A DNA stretch of 64,000 bases from contig CM065379.1 of the NCBI GenBank assembly GCA_033060915.1, forward strand, positions 32,425,818 through 32,489,817. The letters run 5' to 3'. The position numbers and the translations under genes were made by a program. Positions 1 to 10,448 of this stretch are shown piece after piece (positions within the stretch are counted from its first letter, which is position 1; each line of letters starts with the position of its first letter). The notes beneath the pieces are model-generated. The model had not been told where the DNA came from. It ran no database searches and saw only the letters and a program-made list of their open reading frames with translations. Origin of the DNA: Euryodendron excelsum (Eukaryota > Streptophyta > Magnoliopsida > Ericales > Pentaphylacaceae).

Positions 1-1277
1 GATCTAGTTTCCTAAAGAGGAGATTGGGTTTGGTTTCCTAAATGGAAGATTGGGTTTGGTTTCCTAAAGGGAAGATTGGATTTGACATGGATTTGGAAAG
101 ATGGAGTTTTGGAAATTCTAGTTTTGGGAAGACTATAGTTTTGATGTAGAAAATAGGTTTTGGAAATATATATAGTTTTAATATAGAAAACAAGAGGTTT
201 TGGAAACCTAGGTTTTGAGGCCAAAATAACGGATTGGAAATCATGCTTTTGCGAAGAAAAATTAGGGTTTCCTAATTGTGGGTTCTTGGGTTTAACTTAG
301 ACACCAAGAAAAGGGATTTTTGGAAAGTAAGTTTTTTAGAAAAGGAGATTTTAGGAAGGAAATCCTAGAGAGGTGTTTTTGGAAAGTAAACTTGAAAAGG
401 GAATTTTTTTAAGAAAGAAGATTTTGGAAGAAGGTTATAGGAAAAAGTTGTTAGGAAAGAGATTTAGGGAGCATTCTTATAAAGTGAATTTTGAGGAGAG
501 TGTTTTGGAAAGAAGTTTTGAACAATAGATTCTTGGAGAAAGTTTTTAGAAAGGAATTTGAAGAAGGAGATTGGAGAGAGTTTTTGGAAAATATCTTGAA
601 AAAGAGATTTTTAGAATGAGGGATTTGAAAAGAGAGTTTTTAGAAAATATATATAAAATACCTCACTTTCCTAAAGCGATTCTAACCATAAGAAGGTTAG
701 AACCACTTTAAGATAGTGGTTTTGAAAACAACAATGTTTTGAAAATATGGACCATATTAGTCACTTTAAATGTAACACTTTCCTAAAGCAACCCTATCTA
801 TGAAAAGGCTAGAACCATCTTAGGATTGTGGTTTTGAAAACAAGTTTTGAAAAACAAATTTTTATACAATTTTGAAAAAGATGCTAATGCAAGCTTTGAA
901 AACGAGTTTGAAAACAAACTTTGGAAGAATGTAAGATCATGATATGTACAATGCAAAGAGGGTCGTGAACATACAAGCTTAAAGGCTTCACCACATAATC
1001 AAGGGGGCCGAACCCACGTGGTCTCTAGTTAGACTAAAAGAAAGCCCCCGACACGGTGACTCTCCAATAGCTTAATCCTACACATAGACCAGGAATTTCC
1101 TTGTTTCAAGTATGCAAGAAGGGGGGGGGGGGGGGGGAAGAAGAAGATGGGGGATTAAAATAGAAGAAAACCCAAGTGGGTTAGGGGAGAGAAGAGAGGG
1201 GGGAAGATGCGTAAACGTAAATAAGAAGCTTACCTTGTGTCTTCTCTATTTTGCTTAGCTTTGCATGCTTTGCTATG

Positions 1278-1948
1278 TGTCACGAGCTACCCTTCAAGGC
1301 TGGGCCCATGCCCTCATTTTCCAGCCTCGTGTCAACTCTGTAATGTCTGTACATATTGTATAGAGTGTAGAAATGTAAGTTTGGAGTCGGATGCACGTGT
1401 AGATTTTCCCATGTCAAGGTGTGCGGCATCCAAGTTAGTTGTGTCCTAGCCCTATCGAGGAGAGGTGTTGTAATTTTTCCGAAAGGCTTGAAAATTAGTT
1501 TAGGGTCATATATAGCTGTATGTAAAAGGGTTTTGTCAAATTTCTTGTAAATATTTTTGTAGACTCATTATGACTCCTCAAGGGGGTGTAATGTTTGCTT
1601 ATGTCAGTTTAGAAATGGCTCAAAAAGCATATATAGGGGAGAATAGTAAGGTGAGTCCAAAGTCCCTAGTTGTTGGTTGTTGGCAAACTGAACTCCCCAC
1701 CTAATTGTAGTCTGGAATTGCTTTGTATATGCAATAAAAGTAATCTTATTGCTTGCAAATTGTGTGCCCATTGCCTTCGTTGTTGCTTTAAACGTTCTTA
1801 GCTTGTTGCTTCCAAATTGCTTACTTGTGCACCTTCGGGTGTGTGTGTTGGCTTTCATTTGTGAGGTGCCCATTTGGCTGACTTGTCTGGTGCCACCCAC
1901 GACAAGTGCCACACGGCCTAATCCACTTGAAAGTGACGGACTGGGACA
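1278..1948 (+). repeat. 5' LTR of chromovirus B
   Basis: 671 bp, starts TGTCACGAGCT and ends GGGACA. A TATATAG promoter-like box lies at 1630-1636 and an AATAAAAG poly(A)-like signal near 1733. It differs from the 3' LTR at about 20 positions, mostly transitions. Confidence 0.95.
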
Positions 1949-1950
1949 TT

Positions 1951-1962
1951 TGGTATCAAAGC
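1951..1962 (+). other. Primer binding site of B (initiator tRNA-Met)
   Basis: TGGTATCAAAGC lies two bases after the 5' LTR end. It differs by one base from the usual plant iMet primer site TGGTATCAGAGC. Confidence 0.9.
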
Positions 1963-1991
1963 ATAGTGGTTGCTTGAAGGATCCGGGAACC

Positions 1992-3077
1992 ATGCCTCTA
2001 AAGAAGTCAGCACAAGACCGGCTCGACGAGATAGAGGTGGAAATAGAAAGGCTAGGAAGTGAGACGGTGGAAAGCTTGGCCCGGTTCGGTGATCGCCTAG
2101 ACCTAGTGGAAGTAAGCACGGCAGCTGATACGCCACGGGCTAGTGCCACCATTGGCGGGCTCGCTGACACGAAAGAGCTTCGGGATGAGGTGAAAGAGTT
2201 GAGAGGCGAGTTGGATGAAATCAACACCAAGCTAAACTTGCTAATGCGGGCAGTCGGTAACTCGGCCCCTCACACCTCAATCTTTGACACGGCAAAGGTA
2301 CGCATTCCAGAACCCCGCACCTACAGTGGAGCACGGGATGCCAAAGAGTTGGAGAACTATCTCTTTGACATGAATCAATATTTCAAGGCCGTCAAGGCCG
2401 ACTCAGAGGAGACCAAGGTCACCATGGCTACCATGTATTTGAGCGGTGATGCTAAATTATGGTGGCGCACAAGGCATGAAGAAATCCTACAGGGCCGCTG
2501 CACCATTGACACATGGGAAGACTTAAAAAGGGAATTGAAGGCCCAATTCTTCCCCGAGAACGTCGAGTACATAGCTCGGCGCAAGCTTAGAGATTTGAAA
2601 CACACGGGCACTGTGAGGGAATATGTTAAACAATTCTCCGGGCTAATGTTGGACATCCGGGACATGTCGGAGAAGGATAAAATGTTCTATTTCTTGGAAG
2701 GGCTAAAGCCTTGGGCGCATGCCGAGCTCCAAAGGCAACGTGTGCAGGACTTGGCATCCGCCCAGGTCGCGGCTGAGCGCCTGATAGACTACACCTCCGA
2801 AGCTTCATCCTCCTCCTCGAACAAGAAGAAGGATTCATCGAGTGGGTCAGGTGGAGGTGGTGGAAAGTTTGTCAAGGCAAACAAGGGACAAAGTGGGGGA
2901 GGCGACAAGGGATCTTCTTCCTCCAAGTTCCAACCAAAGTCCCGAGCGCCCAACATAGCAAGAGATAAGCCCAAGTTTATTAAATGCTTCTTATGTAGTG
3001 GTCCCCATAGGGTGTCAGAATGCCCCCATAGACATGCTTTAAATGCTTTACAAGCTTCTTTGTCTAGTGATGCATAG
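1992..3077 (+). pseudogene. gag: Chromovirus B gag (361 residues to first stop)
   Basis: Capsid/nucleocapsid protein that packages element RNA. The ATG at 1992 was chosen because it begins the typical chromoviral N-terminus (MPLKKS, then a charged helical stretch) just after the primer site; the frame is open upstream but that is LTR sequence. The retrotransposon gag domain covers about residues 140-265 (WW and LKRELKAQFFPEN motifs), then a Ser/Gly/Lys-rich linker. A CX2CX3HX4C zinc knuckle (C332 to C344) gives nucleic-acid binding. The TAG at 3075-3077 is in frame with protease, so it looks like a mutation inside a single polyprotein rather than a natural end. Confidence 0.92.
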
Positions 3078-3116
3078 GAGACAGACGAAGAAGAGGAAGT
3101 TGAAGGAGCCCCACGG

Positions 3117-3548
3117 ATGGGTGCCATGCGCTTGCTCAATGCCTTGAAGAAGCAAGCTGAAACAAAGAAGGCCTCGCCCAAAGGCCTAATGTTCGTGGAT
3201 GTGCACATCAATGGCAAGTTGACCAGGGCCATGATTGACACCGGAGCCACTCACAACTTCGTGTCAGACACAGAGGCAGCACGCTTGGGCCTAAAGCTAG
3301 ACAAAGACTCAAGCAAGATGAAAGTTATGAACTCGGCAGCTCGACCGATCCAGGAAGTAGCTAAATCGGTGCCAGTAAAGTTACAGAATTGGGAAGGGCA
3401 TGCCAACTTCACCGCTGTTCCTATGGATGATTTCCAAGTGATTTTGGGCATGGAATTTCTGCGGGACACCAAGGCCATTACAATGCCCTTTGCTAGCTCA
3501 TTGTGCTTAATGGGGGAAGACCCCTACCTTGTTCCCACCGTGGCTTAA
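3117..3548 (+). pseudogene. Chromovirus B aspartic protease
   Basis: Retropepsin that would cleave the polyprotein. The active-site motif is IDTGATHNFV, with the catalytic Asp at residue 41 counted from the ATG at 3117. It stays in the gag frame and is cut off by TAA at 3546-3548. The sequence between the gag stop and this point is acidic, as in related polyproteins. Confidence 0.92.
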
Positions 3549-3572
3549 TCCCCTCAAGAAAAGTTCCTCTCG

Positions 3573-4676
3573 GTGATGCAACTTAAGAAGGGGGTGAAGC
3601 ACAGTGAACCAACATTTGTGGCAGCTTTGTCGGTGAATGAGGAAATGGAACAAGGACCTGTGCCAGCAGCTATCAAAAGGGTTCTACGTGAATTTTTGGA
3701 TGTGATGCCCAAAGAACTGCCCAAAACTCTACCTTCACGGCGCCCGGTGGATCATGAGATTGAGTTATTGCCAGGGGTAAAGCCTCCTGCTTGTGGGCTG
3801 TATAGAATGGCCCCTCCTGAGCTCGCAGAGCTAAGGAAACAATTGAATGAGTTGATTGAAGCGGGCTTCATTCGCCCTTCTAAAGCACCATTTGGAGCCC
3901 CTGTCCTGTTCCAAAAGAAGCACGATGGGAGTCTGCGGCTGTGTGTAGACTATCGGGCTCTCAACAAGGTGACGGTGAAGAACAAGTATCCCATCCCACT
4001 GATCGTAGATCTCTTTGATCAGTTGTGCAATGCCAAGTTCTTCAACAAGCTCAATTTGCGGTCGGGCTATTATCAAGTGCGCATAGCGGATGGGGATGAA
4101 CCAAAGACCACTTGTGTGATGCGGTACGGGGCATTTGAGTTCTTGGTGATGCCTTTTGGCTTAACTAACGCCCCAGCCACCTTTTGCACATTGATGAACC
4201 AGGTGTTTCATGACTACCTGGACAAGTTTGTGGTGGTCTATCTAGATGACATAGTGCTGTACAGCTCTAGGCTCGAGAAGCATGTGGAGCACTTGAGGAT
4301 GGTGTTCAGAAAGCTACGGGAGAATCACCTCTATGTCAAGGAAGAGAAGTGCTCCTTTGCACAAGAGCGCATAAAGTTTCTTGGGCACATCATCGAGCAG
4401 CGACATATTCTGATGGACATGGACAAAGTGAAGGCAATTCAGGAATGGAAGGCCCCAACTAATGTGTCGAAGCTACACTCTTTCTTAGGGCTAGCCAATT
4501 ACTATCGGCGGTTCGTTGAAGGGTATTCAAGAAGGGCCGCCCCCTTAACAGACTTGCTGAAGAAAGATAAAGCCTGGGATTGGTCAAGGGAATGCCAAGG
4601 AGCATTTGCTGACCTGAAAGCGGCCGTGATGAGTGATCCAGTCCTGGCCTTACCGAATGTCTCAAAGCCCTTTTAA
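3573..4676 (+). pseudogene. Chromovirus B reverse transcriptase, motif A Asp lost
   Basis: RNA-dependent DNA polymerase domain, in the same frame as gag. Clear motifs: [12 protein letters not shown], then [23 protein letters not shown] and the catalytic YLDD (residues 223-226 from the codon at 3573). In family members the motif A position reads Asp (KLDLRSGY); here it is Asn (residue 161, codon AAT at 4053-4055), a GAT to AAT change that should abolish catalysis. TAA at 4674-4676 separates it from RNase H. Confidence 0.93.
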
Positions 4677-5024
4677 GTGCAAACCGATGCTTCAGATTTC
4701 GGCCTTGGTGGAGTGCTACTTCAAGAGGGCCATCCAGTTGCTTATGAAAGTCGCAAGCTGAGCGACGCCAAGAAGAAATACACTGCCCAAGAGAAAGAGC
4801 TGCTTGCGGTAGTACATTGCCTTCGAGTGTGGAGGCACTACTTGCCGGGGTCCAAGTTCATAGTGAAGACTAACAACGTGGCCGTTAGCCACTTCTTAAC
4901 TCAGCCCAAATTAACCCCAAAATAGACTCGTTGGCAGGGGCATCTTGCTGAGTTTGACTTCAACCTAGAGTACAAGGCGGGTTGCACCAATCAGGTGGCA
5001 GACGCACTGAGTCGCAGGGCTGAG
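4677..5024 (+). pseudogene. Chromovirus B RNase H
   Basis: RNase H-like domain that would degrade template RNA. Visible motifs: QTDASDFGLGGVL (first Asp), AQEKELLAVV (Glu), and KTNNVAV, where relatives have TDN, so a third acidic residue appears changed to Asn. It ends with the usual NQVADALSRR. In-frame TAG at 4923-4925 falls where relatives have Gln, consistent with CAG to TAG. Confidence 0.9.
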
Positions 5025-5990
5025 CTTGTTGCTATCAAGTTGGTGGCGAACCTCACGGCTAGCAAGGTCGCCACAAGTATGCGGGAACGGATCAAGGAGA
5101 ACTTGTTGAAAGATCCTATGGCCCAAACCATTGTGCAGCTAGCCAAAGAAGGGAAGACATGCCAGTTTTGGGTTGAGGATGACTTGCTTATGGCCAGAGG
5201 AAATCGGGTTTATGTACCCAAAGCTGGTGACCTACGAAGGGCGCTCCTGCGGGAGTGCCATGACACCTTATGGGCTGGCCACCCAGGGTGGCAGCGAACG
5301 TTGGCACTATTGAAATAGGGATACTATTGGCCTCATATGAAAGATGATGTGATGGATTATACGAAGACTTGTCTCACCTGCCAACAAGACAAGATAGAGC
5401 GAGCCAAGACAGCTGGGTTGTTAGAGCCACTTCCCACTCCGAGGAGGCCTTGGGAAAGTGTCTCACTTGATTTTATCAGCAATTTGCCAAAGGTTGGAGA
5501 TCTTAGCTCTATTCTGGTGATAGTAGACCGGTTCTCCAAATATGCCACATTCATCCCAGCACCAAAGTATTGCCCGGCAGAGGAGACAGCTTGTCTATTT
5601 TTCAAACACATTGTCAAGTATTGGGGCATGCCCCAAAGCATTGTCAGTGGCCGGGATTCTAGATTCACAGGGACCTTCTGGTCAGAACTCTTTAAGCTTC
5701 TCGGTTCACAGCTTGCCATGTTGTCTAGCTATCATCCACAAACTGATGGCCAGACGGAACGTTTCAACGGGCTACTTGAAGAGTATTTGCGCCATTTTAT
5801 CAATGCCAACCAGAGAAATTGGGTGCAATTACTTGATGTAGCTCAATTTTTTTCAATTCTCAGAAGAGTTCTTCCACTAACAAGAGCCCTTTTGAGATTG
5901 TTACAGGTCAGCAGCTACTGATGCCCCACACGGTGGATGAGCCTTACACTGGAAAGTCTCCGAGAGCCTACAACTTCACCAAAAGAATGG
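5025..5990 (+). pseudogene. Chromovirus B integrase, catalytic Asp replaced, frameshifted
   Basis: Strand-transfer enzyme. The N-terminal HHCC zinc site is seen (HDTLWAGH, then CLTC at 5370-5381) but is split by TAG at 5316-5318. In the core, counted from 5337, Asp45 (VSLDF) and Glu141 (QTERFN) are present. The second Asp, required by D-x35-E spacing at residue 105, is Gly (SGRDSRF, where relatives read SDRD). The frame is lost at a T tract near 5846-5852 and returns near 5990; the intervening codons make sense in another frame. Confidence 0.9.
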
Positions 5991-6542
5991 AAGCGGGGGA
6001 ATGAAGTAGCAAGAGCTTACTTAGAGAAGGCTTCCAAGAGAATGAAGAAGTAGGCAGATCAAGGAAGAAGGCCGCTCGAATTCTAAGTTAGAGACCTGGT
6101 GCTAGTAAAGTTGACGCCTGAACAACTCAGATTTCTTCGTAACCGTGACCGGCGCCTAGTGAGGAAGTACAAGGGACCTGTTCTGGTTGTTGCCAAGATT
6201 GGGAAGGCATCTTACAGGGTTGAGCCTCCAGTCTGGATGAAAGTGCACCCAGTGTTCCATGTGAGTTGTCTCAAGCCCTACCATGCAGATCAGGATGATT
6301 CAACTCGCAACATCTACACAAGAGCAGCCATCAACGCCAAGCCACTAGCGCCAAAGCAAGTTGAAGACATTCTCGCCGACAGAGTGGTCAAGGGAAGGCG
6401 CCCACGCCTGGAGTACTTAGTGAAGTGGAAGGATCTTGGAGATGAAGAGATCAGCTGGGAGAAGGCGGAAGAGTTGCAACCGTTCGTGGACAAGCTCGAG
6501 GAGTACCTTGCTTCAAAGTCTACGAGGACGTCGACTGCATAA
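5991..6542 (+). pseudogene. Chromovirus B integrase C-terminus with chromodomain
   Basis: Holds the GPY/F-like segment (YKGPVLVVAKIG, HPVFHVSCLKPY) and a C-terminal chromodomain at about 6361-6520 (ILADRVV, LEYLVKWK, ISWEKAEEL). In this clade the chromodomain is thought to steer integration toward marked chromatin. Two further stops, TAG 6051-6053 and TAA 6084-6086, lie upstream. It ends with TAA next to the polypurine tract, as expected. Confidence 0.93.
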
Positions 6543-6553
6543 GTGGGGGAGAG
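6541..6553 (+). other. Polypurine tract of B
   Basis: AAGTGGGGGAGAG directly abuts the 3' LTR; this is the expected primer for plus-strand DNA synthesis. Confidence 0.85.
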
Positions 6554-7224
6554 TGTCACGAGCTGCCCTTCAACGCCGGGCCCATGCCCTCATTTTCCAG
6601 CCTCGTGTCAACTCTGTAATGTCTGTACATATTGTATAGAGTGTAGAAATGTAAGTTTGGAGTCGGATGCACGCGTAGATTTTCCCATGTCAAGGTGTGC
6701 GGCATCCAAGTTAGTTGTGTCCTAGCCCTATCGAGGAGAGGTGTTGTAATTTTTCCGAAGGGCTTGAAAATTAGTTTAGGGTCATAAATAGATGTATGTA
6801 AAAGGGTTTTGTCAAATTCCTTGTAAATATTTTTGTAGACCCATTATGACTCCTCAAGGGGGTGTAATGTTTGCTTGTATCAGTTTAGAAATGGCTCAAA
6901 AAGCATATATAGGGGAGGATAGTAAGGTGAGTCCAAAGTCCCTAGTTGTTGGTTGTTAGCAAACTAAACTCCCCACCTAATTGTAGTATGGAATTGCTTT
7001 GTATATGCAATAAAAGTGATCTTATTGCTTGCAAATTGTGTGCCCATTGCCTTCGTTGTTGCTTTAAACGTTCTTAGCTTGTTGCTTCCAAATTGCTTAC
7101 TTGTGCACCTTCGGGTGTGTGTGTTGGCTTTCATTTGCGAGGTGCCCATTTGGCTGACTTGTCTGGTGCCGCCCACGACAAGTGCCACACGGCCTAATCC
7201 ACTTGAAAGTGACGGACCGTGACA
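6554..7224 (+). repeat. 3' LTR of chromovirus B
   Basis: 671 bp, same length as the 5' LTR, starting TGTCACGAGCT and ending CGTGACA, followed by the CTATG duplication. A TATATAG box lies around 6906-6912. Confidence 0.95.
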
Positions 7225-7490
7225 CTATGCTTATCTTGCTTCGGTCTTCACTTCAATCTTCAAGAGTTTGTCTTCAATCTTCAAAGCTTCATATTACAGC
7301 TCTTCAAGTCTTCAAAGGAGGCTTTGGAAGTTAGTGTATGAGTGTATAGAAGGCTAAGGTTTGTGTTTGGAGGCTAGCGTTTGGAAAACCTATGGAGATT
7401 AGGGTTTAGAGAGGCTACGAGCTCTGTATATCGAAAAGTAGGGTTTTTAAACTGAGTTTGCAGACCTCTTTTGCGCTGGAGGAGGCTCTG

Positions 7491-7612
7491 TATTTATAGA
7501 CAAAGAATGACCTGGCGCCTGTTGCAGTGGCGCCAGGCCAAAAATGCTTCTGGCGCCACTAGGAGTGGCACCAGGGCAAATATTGGCTTGGCACCACTTC
7601 TAGTGGCACCAG
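7491..7612 (-). promoter_or_regulatory. LTR A-left core promoter: TATA box with three GGCGCC palindromes
   Basis: On the minus strand TATAAATA (7491-7498) is preceded by three inverted repeats at 7511-7537, 7550-7574 and 7587-7612. The first pairs CCTGGCGCC with GGCGCCAGG around a 9-base loop. The same layout recurs in every LTR copy that covers this point. U3 is therefore about 1.6 kb and the transcribed part of the LTR about 3 kb. Confidence 0.7.
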
Positions 7613-9126
7613 TTAGTTAGGAAAGTTTTAAGGTCGGCAAACAACGTATCTTGAGAAAATTTGGGCACGTGTACTAGTGACTACCATGCAATTTTTAGCT
7701 TAGCTTCACTAGGAGTGACTTCGGAAGATCCGAGAAGCATTTAAGGGATCATGAATGGCCTAGAAGACCGAAAAAGGGTAGGAACCCTTAGAATAGGGTC
7801 TCAGAGGTATTTGACTTGAAAAAGGATGACAAAATGTGTTGGAAGGGTTGACCGAGCCATTAGGGGCAAAACGGTTAACCGGGCCGGAAAGCTGCCAGGA
7901 CGGCCTTAGAACGTCCCGGAAGAAGACTCGAGATTTGGAAACATTATTTACAATGTTCCCAAAGGCTACCAGTTTGATACCCAGAGCCGGTGTGGTCGAA
8001 AAAGGCGACCGACCCACCAAGGGCAAAACGGTCATTTTGCACCGGGTTTGCCAGAATTGACTTGGAATGATTCGGAAAGATAAAGGAAGGTCGGAAATAC
8101 TATAAAGAGCATTCTTGGGAGGTTACCAGTTTGATACCTAGAGCCAGAATGGTTCCCGGAGCGTTCAGATACCTAGGGGCAAAATGGTCATCTTGACCAA
8201 AAAGTCTCGGAATTGGTCCGAAACTGACTAGAAGGCACCTAATCATACCGAATCATCTCTAAGATGATTTTGGAAGGGTGGACTTACCGTTCTGAAGACT
8301 TAGGTGTGTTCTCGAGAAACGCGCCAAAAATGGCCCTAAGAGCAGTTTGGTCATTTTTCACCGAAGTGGGCTAGTAGACACCAATGTTAACCTGGGTTTG
8401 GAGTGTTTCCGCCACTCTGATGGCGATCTCGTGATACAGGGGTTTGTTGGCAATTTCCTATATTGACTTGTTTACAAGTATTTCTGCTACTCTGACGGTT
8501 GTGATGTTTGTGAGTATTTCCGCTACTCTGACGTTTCGCGATCATTACCCAGTCTGTCTGATCTCGGGAAGCTACTAAAGGGACTTAGCGCCTGAGAAGT
8601 CAACTTTCTCAGATGGCGTGCCGAAACGGACATTTCTGTATTGGCAGGCTAGCAGGCGCCAAAGGTGGACCATTCTACCATCTAGCGGAGTTGGGGTCTC
8701 GTCCCGGTCGACAGGTTTAAAAGGAATTACTGTTCCGAAGAGACTTTCTTCAAAAAATGTGCCAGATTGGATAGACTTACCGTCTCAGGGAATCAGCTTT
8801 CTCGAGAGAGGGATTAGAATTGGAATTGGAAAAAGGGGTTGGAAAGGGGACTTACCGTCTTCGGAAAGATGTGCCTATTGGAATTGGAAAGGGGACTTAC
8901 CATCTTTGTAAAGACGCGCCTGATTTGGAATTGGACCGAACAATACCCCTAAGGGCATTTCAGTCATTTTGCCTTTATTTGGGCCTAGTGGGCCTGCGAA
9001 GTGATGGACAGACGGGATTAGACTTTGAAAGTTGATTTGACTCAAAATATATCTACATTGACTTGAATACAAATCTGGACGGACTTTAGACAACCGAACG
9101 GTAAAAAATGGGGTGCTTACAGCTGG

Positions 9127-9138
9127 CCCTCTTTTTTT
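9127..9138 (-). other. Polypurine tract of element A
   Basis: On minus the sequence is a run of A followed by GAGGG, six bases from the 3' LTR start TGTAAG. The equivalent site in element H is almost the same. This fixes the coding strand as minus. Confidence 0.75.
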
Positions 9139-9491
9139 GTCTTTGCTTGTCAAAGACAGAAAACGATAAAGTAAAAGTCCCATGTTGACTGTGAGGCGGT
9201 CGGAGGGACGGACTTTGAAATTTTTTGACAACGGGGGTTCGAAAATGGATATTGGGCCCAAAAGGCCTTTTAAATCGAGTTTTGGCTAGGAAAAGGGCAA
9301 AACTACCCAGAATTGGCAATTGGCACCACTAGGAGTGGCGCCTTTGGTAAGTTTGGGTTGGCGCCAGGCTTGGGATTAAAACCAGAAAAATTCTAGTTCG
9401 AATACTTGCAGCATTTGAAGAGTTTTCAAAAAGTTGAAGAGTGTTTGTGGGGAAACTGACTTGAACCTTCAAGGAGCACTTCTTGGAGACC
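9139..9491. promoter_or_regulatory. Internal 5' region of the antisense PMD gene, with GGCGCC inverted repeat
   Basis: Between the polypurine tract and exon 1 of the plus-strand gene. At 9321-9342 an inverted repeat (TGGCACC ... GGCGCC) matches the LTR palindromes, with a further TTGGCGCCAGG at 9358-9368. Element H has the same arrangement. It may hold the promoter of the antisense gene, but no convincing TATA box was found. Confidence 0.4.
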
Positions 9492-9568
9492 ATGGGTGAT
9501 TGCCAGAAGGAGACCACGTCACCAGAAAAGTTGCCGGAAGAGAAGATTTTGCCGGAGAACTCCAAAAA

Positions 9569-10448
9569 GTGAGTTTACAAATTTCTGTTGATTTTAATGT
9601 GTAGAATTTCGTTTGAACCATGTAAATAGTAGAAATTGATATTTTGATATGTTTTGAACATTATGGTGATGTCATTTTTGCATTTTGGTGCTTGTTTGAT
9701 TGAATTTGAGTGATTTTACGTGATTATGTGAAGAGGGCTTTTTTGCAGAAATTGGGGGTTCGTTCCTACAGGCTTGGGTGTTGAATTTTTTGGCTAGATT
9801 TTTGTACAATGTGCCTTAGAAAAATGTGTTTAACAACTGTGTGAAGTTTCATGATTTTTTGAAAACTTGGTAAATTTTTGATGTTTTGAAAAATAGAAAA
9901 ATACCTAGAAAATTTAGGAAAATGGGAAATTGATGAAATTTTTAGAGTTTAAAATTTGGTAAAATTAGGAAATTTTTAGAAAACATTTGAAATGATTTTG
10001 AGAAATTTTAAGACATTTTTGAAAACCATTGATTTATTGGAAAAATAAAACATGTATTTTGAAAATTTTAAAAAATTGAAAAGTGTGCGTGGGTGCTGAT
10101 GTCATATGATTGTAACGTTGTGAAGTACACGGTTTGTGTTTTATGTTGATGCTGTGGGTGTTGTAGGAACCATTTTTAAACAAAACTCTGCCAAAATTTT
10201 TAGAAATTAGGGAAAGAGTTGAAAAAATTTTAGAAATAAAATCTTTTTGTAGGAAAAAGCCAGAAAACCCTTGTGATTTGACTTAAAGTTGGAAAATCAA
10301 AATGTGTAGGAATTTCGTTTTGATTTATCATTTGAAATCTTTTTATTATTATTCATTGTTTGTTTTTAGTATTTATTTACTTTATTTTATTATTATCTAT
10401 CAACATGCACCGTATATTAACACCTCTTACCTTAGCTTACCTTTTCAG
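9569..10448 (+). other. Intron 1 of PMD gene, element A
   Basis: 880 nt, AT-rich, starts GTGAGT and ends CCTTTTCAG. The matching intron in element H is 894 nt with the same ends. Exon phase across it agrees in both copies, which is the main support. Confidence 0.75.

Larger units (their letters stand above)
1278..7224 (+). mobile_element. Element B: Ty3/gypsy chromovirus, full length but inactive
   Basis: A 5947-bp element bounded by TG...CA and by a perfect 5-bp target duplication CTATG (1273-1277 and 7225-7229). It has two 671-bp LTRs, a tRNA-iMet type primer site, a polypurine tract and domains in gypsy order: gag, protease, reverse transcriptase, RNase H, integrase, chromodomain. The LTRs differ at about 20 sites by eye (roughly 3 percent), so it is younger than its host LTR. 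The reading frame carries seven in-frame stops and a two-part frameshift. Clade within chromoviruses is not certain; a Galadriel-like placement is only a guess. Confidence 0.95.
1..9121 (-). repeat. 3' LTR of element A, partial, interrupted by chromovirus B
   Basis: Positions 1-1277 and 7230-9121 align to 19490-20745 and 20746-22626 of the right LTR. About 1.6 kb of this LTR lies left of the window. The right edge ends ...GGGGTGCTTACA, the reverse complement of the TGTAAGCACCCC start. The interruption at 1278-7224 is a separate element with its own target duplication. A run of about 18 G (around 1120-1138) is expanded relative to the other LTR copies. Confidence 0.9.

Noticed and set aside
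12..244. Small ORFs rich in Phe, Lys and Pro that recur in LTR copies
   Set aside because: They are translations of the low-complexity AGGAAAG/TTTCCTAA block and drift between copies with no conserved protein.
1951..1962. tRNA gene
   Set aside because: Only the 12-base primer site complement is present, with no cloverleaf.
1604..2230. 208-codon minus-strand ORF
   Set aside because: It overlaps the chromovirus LTR and gag on the opposite strand; gag explains the coding signal.
9122..9150. Primer binding site on the plus strand after the left LTR
   Set aside because: It does not start with a tRNA-like TGG at the border, and on the minus strand it is a clear polypurine tract; the primer site lies at the other end, next to the right LTR.
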